From: Streptomyces sp. NBRC 110035
GTDB lineage: Bacteria; Actinomycetota; Actinomycetes; Streptomycetales; Streptomycetaceae
Direction: 5' to 3'
NCBI RefSeq assembly: GCF_000829695.1
Contig: NZ_BBNN01000035.1
Span: 41,865-105,864, forward strand
DNA length: 64,000 bases
Shown here: piece by piece, positions 31,236 through 38,974 of the stretch
Numbering within the stretch: the first letter of the stretch is position 1
Layout: each line of letters opens with the position of its first letter
The notes under the pieces: model-generated
Told to the model about the DNA's origin: nothing
The model's database searches: none
What the model saw: the letters and a program-made list of their open reading frames with translations, nothing else
Program-made: the position numbers and the translations under genes

Positions 31236-31290
31236 TCGATCCGGTGCGACGAAAGCCGTCACCCCTGGTGAGCGTAGCGTCACGTACCGA
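31236..31290. repeat. 55-bp repeat, copy B (divergent promoter region)
   Basis: Second copy of the repeat at 29873-29927. It fills almost half of the 120-bp gap between the divergent XRE gene (30370-31218) and the small gene at 31339. It contains the repeated motif CGTCAC and an imperfect GTGAGCGTAGCGTCAC dyad. It is probably the operator bound by the XRE protein (inference). Confidence 0.75.
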
Positions 31291-31338
31291 TGATCGTGGG
31301 GAGAGCCGGGATCACCACGACGGAAGGGCACCGCACTC

Positions 31339-31623
31339 ATGGCACCACAGGAACGTACGAGGCGCGCGGCCGCGATCCAGGACGCCGACGAGGCCAGGAA
31401 CGAACTCTCCTCGGCACTGGACGACGCCGGCGTGCTCCTGCCCTCGCTGGGGCTCGACACCGTCTCGCTGGCCAGTGGTTATCTGCCGCCGCTGGTGGAT
31501 CTCGGGCGCTGCAATCCGGGCACGGCGCGCAAGCTGGCGGAGGCGCTGCGGGAGGGCCGCGCCACCGGATTGATCACCAGGGTCCGTGAGGTGAACCGGC
31601 GGAGCGAGCAGCGCAGCAGGTAA
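31339..31623 (+). CDS. Small protein associated with the XRE/DUF397 locus
   Basis: 94 aa, all-helical, acidic N-terminal half (IQDADEARNELSSALDDAG) and a basic C-terminal tail (RVREVNRRSEQRSR). No membrane segment. I recall similar short proteins encoded opposite XRE/DUF397 pairs in Streptomyces, so it may be the third component of the locus. GAAGG lies about 10 nt before the ATG. Molecular function unknown. Confidence 0.7.
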   Translation: MAPQERTRRAAAIQDADEARNELSSALDDAGVLLPSLGLDTVSLASGYLPPLVDLGRCNPGTARKLAEALREGRATGLITRVREVNRRSEQRSR

Positions 31624-31631
31624 CACCAGCA

Positions 31632-31685
31632 CCGGGCACAGGGTCCGCCGCTTCCCGGCCGGGAAGCGGCGGACCCTGTGCCCGG
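31632..31685. terminator. 54-bp perfect palindrome, bidirectional terminator
   Basis: 27-bp perfect arms beginning CCGGGCACAGGGTCC, without a loop, between the convergent gene ends at 31623 and 31697. Confidence 0.9.
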
Positions 31686-31696
31686 CCCGTGAGGCC

Positions 31697-33391
31697 TCAG
31701 CCCGTGGTGAACCACACCGTCGTGTCGGCCGGCACCCTCACTCCGCCGTCCGCCCGGTCCACGTCGCCGCTGGCGAGCAGCACCCGCCCGTACGCCTCGG
31801 TGGTCACCGCCCGGCCCGTGGTGTTCGCGACGCACACGAACTCCCCGCGGCGGAAGGCGAGGACACCCTCGGGCGCCGTCAGCCACTCCACCGCGTCGCC
31901 CGCGCCCAGTCCGGCCTGGTCCCGGCGCACGGCGAGTGCACTCCGGTACAGTTCCAGGGTCGAACCGGCCGCCCCTCTCTGCGCCTCGACGCTCAGCTCG
32001 CCCCAGCCCTCCGGCTGCGGCAGCCAGCTGCCGCCGCCCCCGAAGCCGTACGAGGAACCGGTACGGGTCCACGGGATCGGCACCCGGCATCCGTCGCGGA
32101 AGCCGTCCTGGCCGGCGCCCCGGAAGTACGCCGGGTCCTGGCGCACCTCGTCGGGCAGGTCCACGACGTCCGGCAGTCCCAGCTCCTCGCCCTGGTAGAC
32201 GTAGGCCGAGCCGGGCAGTGCCAGCATCAGCAGGGTCGCGGCGCGGGCCCGGCGCAGGCCCAGTTCCCGGTCGCCGGGCAGCCGGATCTGGGTGCCGAGA
32301 CCGGGCGGGTTGGCGAAGCGGGTGGCGTGCCGGGTGACGTCGTGGTTGGAGAGCACCCAGGTGGCGGGGGCGCCCACCGGGCGCATCGCGTCCAGGGTGC
32401 GGTCGATGACCTCGCGCAGTTCTTCGGCGTCCCAGTGGGTGCCCAGGTACTGGAAGTTGAAGGCCTGGTGCAGTTCGTCGGGGCGGACGTAGTTCGCGGT
32501 GCGCTCGACGGTCGGGGTCCAGGCCTCGGCGACGAAGATCCGCTCGCCGGAGTACTCGTCGAGGATGAGCCGCCACTGGCGGTAGATGTCGTGGACGCCG
32601 TCCTGGTCGAAGAACGGCATGACATCGTTGCCCAGCAGCTTCAGCTGCTCGTGGTCCCCCAGGTCGGGCAGGCCCTCGGCCTTCACCATGCCGTGCGCGA
32701 CGTCGATGCGGAAGCCGTCCACGCCCATGTCCAGCCAGAACCGGAGGATGGAGCGGAACTCGTCGCCGACGGCCGGGTGTTCCCAGTTGAAGTCGGGCTG
32801 CTCGGGCGCGAAGAGGTGCAGGTACCACTCGCCGGGGGTGCCGTCGGGCTCGGTGACCCGGGTCCAGGCGGGGCCACCGAAGATCGACTCCCAGTCGTTG
32901 GGCGGGAGTTCACCGTCCACGCCCTTGCCGGACCGGAAGTGGTAGCGGTCGCGCGAGGCCGAGCCGGGGCCCTCGGCGAGGGCCCGCTTGAACCACTCGT
33001 GCTGGTCGGAGGAGTGGTTGGGCACGATGTCGACGATGATCCGCAGGCCCAGTCCGTGGGCGTCCCGGATCAGCGCGTCCGCGTCGAGCAGGGTGCCGAA
33101 CATGGGATCGACGGCGCGGTAGTCGGCGACGTCGTAGCCGGCGTCGGCCTGCGGGGAGGCGTAGAAGGGGCTGAGCCACACGGCGTCCACCCCGAGGTCG
33201 CGCAGGTACGGCAGGCGGGAGCGGATGCCCTCGAGGTCGCCCATGCCGTCGCCGTTGCTGTCGGCGAAACTGCGCGGGTACACCTGGTAGATCACCGCGT
33301 CCCGCCACCAGTCGTGACGCCTGGCGACGGTGGCGACGGCAGCGTCGGTCGTGGAGGTCGGGGCCGGGGCGGCGGTGTGCTGCTGGCTCAT
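31697..33391 (-). CDS. aglA: Alpha-glucosidase AglA (GH13)
   Basis: 564 aa, cytoplasmic (no signal peptide), expected to split imported maltose and maltodextrins to glucose. GH13 motifs: YQVYPRSFADSNGDGMGDL at the N-terminus, IIVDIVPNHSS, GFRIDVAHGM with the Asp nucleophile (about 230), FVAEAWTP with Glu (about 284) and LSNHDVTRH with Asp (about 347). It is the last gene of the malE-malF-malG-aglA unit, 166 bp after malG, with a GC-rich hairpin in the gap that probably lowers its expression. AAGGA precedes ATG 33391. Confidence 0.93.
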   Translation of the reverse strand: MSQQHTAAPAPTSTTDAAVATVARRHDWWRDAVIYQVYPRSFADSNGDGMGDLEGIRSRLPYLRDLGVDAVWLSPFYASPQADAGYDVADYRAVDPMFGTLLDADALIRDAHGLGLRIIVDIVPNHSSDQHEWFKRALAEGPGSASRDRYHFRSGKGVDGELPPNDWESIFGGPAWTRVTEPDGTPGEWYLHLFAPEQPDFNWEHPAVGDEFRSILRFWLDMGVDGFRIDVAHGMVKAEGLPDLGDHEQLKLLGNDVMPFFDQDGVHDIYRQWRLILDEYSGERIFVAEAWTPTVERTANYVRPDELHQAFNFQYLGTHWDAEELREVIDRTLDAMRPVGAPATWVLSNHDVTRHATRFANPPGLGTQIRLPGDRELGLRRARAATLLMLALPGSAYVYQGEELGLPDVVDLPDEVRQDPAYFRGAGQDGFRDGCRVPIPWTRTGSSYGFGGGGSWLPQPEGWGELSVEAQRGAAGSTLELYRSALAVRRDQAGLGAGDAVEWLTAPEGVLAFRRGEFVCVANTTGRAVTTEAYGRVLLASGDVDRADGGVRVPADTTVWFTTG

Positions 33392-33516
33392 GTCGTCCTT
33401 GAATACGTGGGGTCGGTCAGGGAGGCGAGTGGGGCCGGGGCCGGGAGGGCAGGAGGCGGGAGACGAGGCGGCCGCGGTGCCGGCGGGGTCGGATGTCTGT
33501 GCACCGCGACCGCCTC

Positions 33517-33538
33517 CCCGCGCGCCGCGGCGCGCGGG
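33517..33538. terminator. Intercistronic hairpin between malG and aglA
   Basis: 22-bp perfect palindrome CCCGCGCGCCG + complement, 20 nt downstream of the malG stop. It probably acts as a partial terminator or RNA-processing barrier. Confidence 0.65.
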
Positions 33539-33557
33539 AGTCTTCGTACGGAGGGCG

Positions 33558-34475
33558 TCAGCCCTTCGTGCCGCCCGCGGTGAGGCCGGCCACCAGGTTC
33601 TTCTGCACGAGGTAGAAGAACGCGGAGACGGGTATCGCGATCAGGACCGCGGTGGCGGCCATGAGGTTGCGCTGGGCGTCGTGCTCGCTGACGAAGCTCT
33701 GCAGACCGACGGCGAGCGTGTACTTCTCGTCGTCCAGCATGAACGTCGTGGCGAAGGCGACCTCGCCGAACGCCGTGATGAAGCTGTAGAAGGCGGCGAC
33801 GGCGAGCCCCGGCTTGGCGAGCGGCAGGATCAGCCGCACGAACGTGCCGAACGGGGACAGCCCGTCGACCCGGCCCGCCTCGTCGATCTCGAACGGAATG
33901 GTGTCGAAGTAGCCCTTCATCAGCCAGGCACAGTACGGCACCGCGGTCGAGCAGTAGACGAGGATGAGCCCGAAGTAGGTATCGATCAGCTGAAGGTCGG
34001 ACAGGATCTGGTACATCGGGACCATCAGGACGGCCACCGGGAACATCTGGGTGACCAGGAGGACCCACATGAACTTCCTGTACCCGGGGAACCGCATCCG
34101 GGACACCGCGTACCCGGTGGTGGCGGCGACCAGCACGCCGATGACGGTGGTGCCGAGCGAGACGATCAGCGAGCTCTTCAGCCAGTCGAAGAAGTTCGTG
34201 TTCTGCAGCACGAACGCGTAGTTGTCCAGCGTCATCTTGCCCCAGATGCCGCCGGGGCGCAGATAGTCGTCCTTGTCCGGGCCGAGGGACAGGAAGACCA
34301 GCCAGGCGACCGGGAACAGCGCGATGGCGCTCGCCACGGTCAGGATGCCGTGCGAGGCGAGGACGCCGCCGCGGCCGACCTCGCCGCGCCGCCGCGTCCC
34401 GGGCCGGCGGGGCGTGGTCCGCCCGGCCGGCGTGCCCGTCACCACGGCTGACGGTGGGGTGTCGAGGGTGCTCAT
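33558..34475 (-). CDS. malG: Maltose/maltodextrin ABC transporter permease MalG
   Basis: 305 aa, six predicted membrane helices. The cytoplasmic EAA loop, EIDEAGRVDGLSPFGTFVRL followed by ILPLAKPGL, which docks to the shared ATPase, is clear. No ATPase gene lies here; Streptomyces import systems of this type use the multipurpose ATPase MsiK encoded elsewhere (known). ATG 34475 has GGAG at a good distance and lies 13 nt after the malF stop; an in-frame ATG at 34511 would overlap malF. Confidence 0.93.
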   Translation of the reverse strand: MSTLDTPPSAVVTGTPAGRTTPRRPGTRRRGEVGRGGVLASHGILTVASAIALFPVAWLVFLSLGPDKDDYLRPGGIWGKMTLDNYAFVLQNTNFFDWLKSSLIVSLGTTVIGVLVAATTGYAVSRMRFPGYRKFMWVLLVTQMFPVAVLMVPMYQILSDLQLIDTYFGLILVYCSTAVPYCAWLMKGYFDTIPFEIDEAGRVDGLSPFGTFVRLILPLAKPGLAVAAFYSFITAFGEVAFATTFMLDDEKYTLAVGLQSFVSEHDAQRNLMAATAVLIAIPVSAFFYLVQKNLVAGLTAGGTKG

Positions 34476-34488
34476 GGGGGCTCCTGCC

Positions 34489-35493
34489 TCAGATCGCGAG
34501 CTGCTGCTCATTGCGGTTCAGCCAGCGGCGGTAGAAGGAGGTGAAGACGATCAGGACGGCCAGCAGCAGCATGCCGTAGGCCGCGGACTGCGCGAAGTCG
34601 CGCGGCTGCTGTCCGAAGCCGAGTTGGTACGCCCAGGTGACGAGGATCTGTGCGTCCGGCGCGGTGTTGCCGAACAGCAGGAAGATGACGGCGAACTGGT
34701 TGAAGGTCCAGATGATGCCGAGCAGCACGACGGTGGAGCTGACCGAGCGCAGGCCGGGCAGGGTGACGTGGCGGAACCGCTGCCAGGCGCTCGCGCCGTC
34801 CATCTCGGCCGCCTCGTACAGGGTTCCGTCGATCGACTGGAGTCCGCCGAGCAGGGAGACCATCATGAACGGCACGCCGCACCAGGTGTTGACCATGATC
34901 GCGGCGAACCGCTGCCAGAAGGTGTCCTCGAGCCACAGCGGCGTCGGCAGGCCCAGGGACTCCAGGCCCGAGTTGATGATGCCGCTGTCGGCGAGCATGA
35001 ACCGCCAGCCGAAGACGGTGACGAAGGTCGGCACGGCCCAGGGCAGGATCAGGATCAGCCGGTAGAAGGTGCGGCCGCGCAGCTTCTGGTTGAGCAGCAG
35101 GGCCAGGCCCAGACCGATGGTGTAGTGCAGGCCGACGCAGGCCGCCGTCCAGACGATCGTCCAGACGAAGTGCGACCAGAAGCGGTCGTACGCCGTCTCG
35201 CCCCAGAGGATGTCGGCGTAGTTGTCCAGGCCGATGAACGTGTACGTGGCCTCGATCTCGTTGACGCCGATGGTGCGGGCCGAGTTGAGGCTGTTGGCGT
35301 CGGTGAGGGTGAGGTAGAAGCCGTACGCCAGGGGGTACAGCACGAGGACGCCGAGCACGACGACCACGGGCACGATCATGGCGAACGCGTACCAGTGCTT
35401 CTGGTAGGCCTGCTTCAGGCGGCCGGCCCGGCCGGCGCGGGGCGGGCGGTCACCGCTGCGCTTGCCGGTCGCACGGTCGATGGCGACTGTCAT
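34489..35493 (-). CDS. malF: Maltose/maltodextrin ABC transporter permease MalF
   Basis: 334 aa, six predicted membrane helices, starting with HWYAFAMIVPVVVVLGVLVL. EAA loop: YEAAEMDGASAWQRFRHVTL followed by PGL. It forms the membrane channel with MalG. It follows malE after a 97-bp gap containing a stable hairpin. Confidence 0.93.
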   Translation of the reverse strand: MTVAIDRATGKRSGDRPPRAGRAGRLKQAYQKHWYAFAMIVPVVVVLGVLVLYPLAYGFYLTLTDANSLNSARTIGVNEIEATYTFIGLDNYADILWGETAYDRFWSHFVWTIVWTAACVGLHYTIGLGLALLLNQKLRGRTFYRLILILPWAVPTFVTVFGWRFMLADSGIINSGLESLGLPTPLWLEDTFWQRFAAIMVNTWCGVPFMMVSLLGGLQSIDGTLYEAAEMDGASAWQRFRHVTLPGLRSVSSTVVLLGIIWTFNQFAVIFLLFGNTAPDAQILVTWAYQLGFGQQPRDFAQSAAYGMLLLAVLIVFTSFYRRWLNRNEQQLAI

Positions 35494-35542
35494 GGTGGGG
35501 CACCTTCTGGAGGGTCAAGGGGTTCGGCACACAGGCCGGTGA

Positions 35543-35579
35543 CCGCCGGGTCCTCCCCTCCCGGAAAGGGACCCGGCGG
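35543..35579. terminator. Intercistronic hairpin between malE and malF
   Basis: 11-bp arms CCGCCGGGTCC / GGACCCGGCGG, 15-nt loop, 12 nt after the malE stop. This placement is usual where binding protein must be made in excess over permease: it protects the upstream mRNA or stops part of the transcription. Confidence 0.7.
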
Positions 35580-35590
35580 CCACGCGGGCT

Positions 35591-36862
35591 CTACTTGCTG
35601 AAGTCCGGCACCAGCTTGGCGATGGCGGTCTCGGCGTCGCCGAGACCCTTGTCCAGGGACTCCTTGCCGCCCGCGATCTGGGGCAGTTCGTCGTCGAGCG
35701 GACCCCACAGCGAGCTGTACTCGGGCAGGGCCGGGCGCGGCTGGGCGGCCTCGAGGACCGTCTGGTAGCCGGCGATGCCCGGGTCGGCCTTGACCTTGTC
35801 GGTGTAGGCGTCGTCCCGCGTGGGCAGCGTGGAGTTCTTCAGGGCGATGGTCTCCTGGGACCCGGCCGAGGTCATGAAGTTCACGAACTTCAGCGCGGCC
35901 TCCTGCTTCGCGGCGTCGGAGCCGGCGTAGACGGAGAGGTTGTGGCCGCCGGTCGGGGCGCCCGCCGTGCCCGCGGAGCCGGCCGGGACGGTGGCGATGC
36001 CCAGGTTGTCCTTGTCCTTGAAGGCCGAGCCCTTGTAGAAGTTGGTGATCTCCCACGGGCCCTGGATGATCGAGGCGACCTTGCCGTTGACGAACGCGTC
36101 CTGGATGTGGGCGTAGGCGTCGGCGGTGGTGTCGGCCTTGTGCAGGCCCTTGCCGTCGAAGAGGTCCAGCCAGGTGCCGTAGGCCTTCTCGGCCTCGGGC
36201 GACCTGACGGTGATCTTCTTGGCGTCGGCGTCGACCGTGTCGGTGCCCTCGCCGTAGAGGAAGGACTGGGCGTAGTAGGCCTGGGTGGAGCCCCAGTAGC
36301 CGTCGACGCCGGTCTCGTCCTTGATGGTGGCGGCGGCCTTCTTCAGGTCGTCCCAGGTCTCGGGGGCCTCGACGCCGGCCTTCTCGAAGAGTTCCTTGTT
36401 GTAGACCAGCGCGAGGGTGTCCGTGACGAACGGAACGCCGTAGACCTTGTCCTCGTAGGTGGCCTGTTCGATCAGGTTGGACTTGAACTCCGCCTGTTCC
36501 TTCAGCGCCTCGGTGCCGTCCAGCGGCAGGAAGAAGCCCTTCTTGGCGAAGGCGGGGGTCCAGCCGACCTCGGAGCGCAGCACGTCGGGGGCGCCCTTGG
36601 AACCGGCGGCGGTGTCGAACTTGTTCTGCGCCTGGTCGAAGGGGACGTTGACGTACTTGACCTTGACGTCCTTGTGGGCGGCCTCGAACTCCTTGACCAG
36701 GGCCTGGTACGTCGGCGCCTCGTTGGTCGCGTTGGAGGTGTCCCACCAGGTGATGGTGACCGGGCCGTCGGCCGAGTCGCCGCTGTCGCTGTCTCCGCCG
36801 CAGGCCGTCGCCGTGAGGGCGAGGGACGCCACCAGCGCGGTGGCCGCTATGCCACGCCGCAT
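35591..36862 (-). CDS. malE: Maltose/maltodextrin-binding lipoprotein MalE
   Basis: 423 aa, extracellular solute-binding protein anchored by lipid. The signal sequence MRRGIAATALVASLALTATA ends in a lipobox (LTATAC), followed by GGDSDSGDSAD. The mature part has the family features ITWWDTSNATNEAPTYQALV, VYGVPFVTDTLALVYNKELF and a C-terminal EYSSLWGPLDDELPQIAGG. ATG 36862 has AAGGAG 6 nt upstream. It is the first gene of malE-malF-malG-aglA, divergent from malR. Confidence 0.94.
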   Translation of the reverse strand: MRRGIAATALVASLALTATACGGDSDSGDSADGPVTITWWDTSNATNEAPTYQALVKEFEAAHKDVKVKYVNVPFDQAQNKFDTAAGSKGAPDVLRSEVGWTPAFAKKGFFLPLDGTEALKEQAEFKSNLIEQATYEDKVYGVPFVTDTLALVYNKELFEKAGVEAPETWDDLKKAAATIKDETGVDGYWGSTQAYYAQSFLYGEGTDTVDADAKKITVRSPEAEKAYGTWLDLFDGKGLHKADTTADAYAHIQDAFVNGKVASIIQGPWEITNFYKGSAFKDKDNLGIATVPAGSAGTAGAPTGGHNLSVYAGSDAAKQEAALKFVNFMTSAGSQETIALKNSTLPTRDDAYTDKVKADPGIAGYQTVLEAAQPRPALPEYSSLWGPLDDELPQIAGGKESLDKGLGDAETAIAKLVPDFSK

Positions 36863-36993
36863 GAGTTCTCCTTGAGGGTGAAAGCCCGTGTGATGCAGGA
36901 AGGCCCCGTCTGCCGTCCTGCCTACGTGCCGACCGCGCCGATGGGGCCGCCGGGCGACGTGAACGTAACAGCGATGCAACCGATCCGAAAGAC

Positions 36994-37014
36994 CTTGCTG
37001 AAAAATCATGCAAG
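36994..37014. promoter_or_regulatory. MalR-type operator upstream of malE
   Basis: Inverted half sites CTTGC (36994-36998) and GCAAG (37010-37014) separated by 11 bp, in the 471-bp malE-malR gap. The CTTGCTG half site recurs before pulA and the amylase gene. Confidence 0.65.
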
Positions 37015-37124
37015 AAACTCTGACGGTTACCCCGCCGTGACCTCCCCGGCCCCCGCCCCGTGACGCCCCGATCACCGCGCCACCGCCGGGTTTCCGGCGC
37101 CAGGGCAGGAGTTCGGACAGCTGT

Positions 37125-37146
37125 GCAAGACTCTGCAAGCACTTGC
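37125..37146. promoter_or_regulatory. MalR-type operator upstream of malR
   Basis: Two direct GCAAG half sites exactly 10 bp apart (37125-37129 and 37135-37139) and one inverted CTTGC (37142-37146). It is suited to autoregulation of malR and possibly also control of malE. Confidence 0.65.
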
Positions 37147-37333
37147 CATCCGTTTCCGTCGGGGGAATCATCCGTTGCGGTACGGACGCCGAGCACGACG
37201 TGTCGAGTACGACATGCCGACCACGACATGAGGGACCGCGATGACGCAGCAGCCCGCGACGGGCCGTTCGACGGCGCGCACCAGGCGTCCGGCCGGTGTG
37301 CAAGGAGTGGGGCGGCCGATAGGGTCCGGTGCT

Positions 37334-38371
37334 GTGACCACACGTCTTGCCGACATCGCCGCTCAGGCCGGGGTGAGCGAGGCGACCGTCAGCCGCGTGC
37401 TCAACGGCAAGCCGGGCGTCGCCGCCACCACCCGCCAGTCCGTCCTCGCCGCCCTCGACGTCCTGGGCTACGAACGCCCGGTGCGGCTGCGGCAGCGCAG
37501 CGCGGGCCTGGTGGGGCTGATCACTCCCGAGCTGGAGAATCCGATCTTCCCGGCCCTGGCCCAGGTGATCGGGCAGGCGCTGACCCGCCAGGGCTACACA
37601 CCGGTCCTGGCCACCCAGACCCCGGGCGGGTCGACGGAGGACGAGCTGACGGAGATGCTCGTCGACCGCGGGGTGGCCGGCATCATCTACGTCTCCGGCC
37701 TGCACGCGGACACCACGGCCGACATGCAGCGCTACGAGCGACTGCGCGCCCAGGGCGTGCCGTTCGTCCTGGTCGACGGCTTCTCCCCGCAGGTGCAGGC
37801 GCCGTTCATCTCCCCCGACGACCGGGCGGCGATGGCACTCGCGGTCACCCATCTCGCCTCCCTCGGGCACACCCGGATCGGGCTGGCGCTCGGGCCGAAG
37901 CGGTTCGTGCCCGTGCAGCGCAAGATCGAGGGCTTCGCACGCGCCATGCAGGACCAACTGGGCCTGGACGCCGGGACCGTGGAGACGGAGCTGGTCCAGC
38001 ACTCCCTGTACACCCTGGAGGGCGGCCAGGCCGCCGCCAACGCACTCATGGACCGCGGGTGCACGGCGGTGGTGTGCGCCAGCGACATGATGGCGCTGGG
38101 CGCGATACGGGCGGCCCGGCAGCGCGGTCTCGAGGTGCCGACGGACATCTCGGTGGTCGGCTTCGACGACTCCCCCCTGATCGCCTTCACCGACCCGCCG
38201 CTGACCACGGTCCGCAAGCCGGTCCCGGCGATGGGCCAGGCCGCGGTGCGCACCCTGCTGGAGGAGATCGGCGGGACGCCGGCCCCGCACAGCGAGTTCG
38301 TGTTCATGCCGGAGCTGGTGGTCCGCGGCTCGACGGCCTCGGCCCCCGGGGACCGGAACCGTTCCCAGTAG
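37334..38371 (+). CDS. malR: LacI-family maltose regulon repressor MalR
   Basis: 345 aa. The LacI helix-turn-helix and hinge are at residues 1-55: TTRLADIAAQAGVSEATVSR, VLNGKPGVAATTR. The core has the periplasmic-binding-protein fold of the family (GLITPELENPIFPALAQVIG, VVCASDMMALGAIRAARQRG, VVGFDDSPLIAFTDPPLTTV). In Streptomyces MalR (also called Reg1) represses maltose uptake and amylase genes and is released by a maltodextrin-derived inducer (known). GTG 37334 gives the standard N-terminus; an in-frame ATG at 37241 would add a 31-residue Arg-rich extension. Confidence 0.93.
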   Translation: MTTRLADIAAQAGVSEATVSRVLNGKPGVAATTRQSVLAALDVLGYERPVRLRQRSAGLVGLITPELENPIFPALAQVIGQALTRQGYTPVLATQTPGGSTEDELTEMLVDRGVAGIIYVSGLHADTTADMQRYERLRAQGVPFVLVDGFSPQVQAPFISPDDRAAMALAVTHLASLGHTRIGLALGPKRFVPVQRKIEGFARAMQDQLGLDAGTVETELVQHSLYTLEGGQAAANALMDRGCTAVVCASDMMALGAIRAARQRGLEVPTDISVVGFDDSPLIAFTDPPLTTVRKPVPAMGQAAVRTLLEEIGGTPAPHSEFVFMPELVVRGSTASAPGDRNRSQ

Positions 38372-38974
38372 GGCCCGGGGGCGGAAGGGGCGTCGTCGCC
38401 CGCAGGGCGGCCGCGCGGCGCCCTGGAGGTCCCCCCTTGCTCGAGCGAAGCCGAGAGCGTAGGAGAGCGTGCTCCCGGAGTGCCGCCCGGAAGCCCTCGT
38501 CCCCGGCGTGCCCGGCCTCCCGGGCGGTGCGCCGGAAGTACGCGGCAGGAGTGCCTGCCGGACGTCGCGCGGCAGGCGACCCTTTCGCCACAGGCCCCGG
38601 GACTGTCCGGCAGGACACGCCGAAGAGACGAGCCCCCTGACTGCGCACTCCCCCGACCCCCCGACCTCTTCGGGCCGAGGGCGCCCCCGGCCGCGTCCTC
38701 GTCCCTCTCACTGCCCCCGGTGAGCGGGAGAGCTCCGGTCTCTCCGTGGCGGCCCCTCCTGCGCCGCGCGTCCCCACGCACCGGCCCCGCTCGCCCCGGC
38801 GGGAAGGTGCCGCTGGTCACCTCGGCCCTGATCCGTGGGGCAGGCCCGGCCGGAGCGCGGTGCCGACAGCAACCGGACCGTTCGTGCTGCCCGCCCTGCG
38901 CACACCGGCGGGGAGCCCTGCGGACGGCGTCGCGGCTGCCGCGGTCGCCGGGCCGGTGCCGGCGCACCGGGCCC
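38372..38974. other. 603-bp gap without a gene
   Basis: No supported gene. Around 38429-38470 a segment containing TGCTCGAGCGAAGCCGAGAG looks like a dispersed Streptomyces intergenic repeat, by memory only. No clear malR terminator was found. Confidence 0.5.

Noticed and set aside
36863..38290. N-terminal extension of malE across malR
   Set aside because: The frame is open but MalE has a clear lipoprotein signal and ribosome-binding site at 36862, and the extension lies opposite malR.
38429..38470. Dispersed Streptomyces intergenic repeat (TGCTCGAGCGAAGCCGAGAG core)
   Set aside because: Looks familiar, but occurs once here and copy number cannot be checked from the window.
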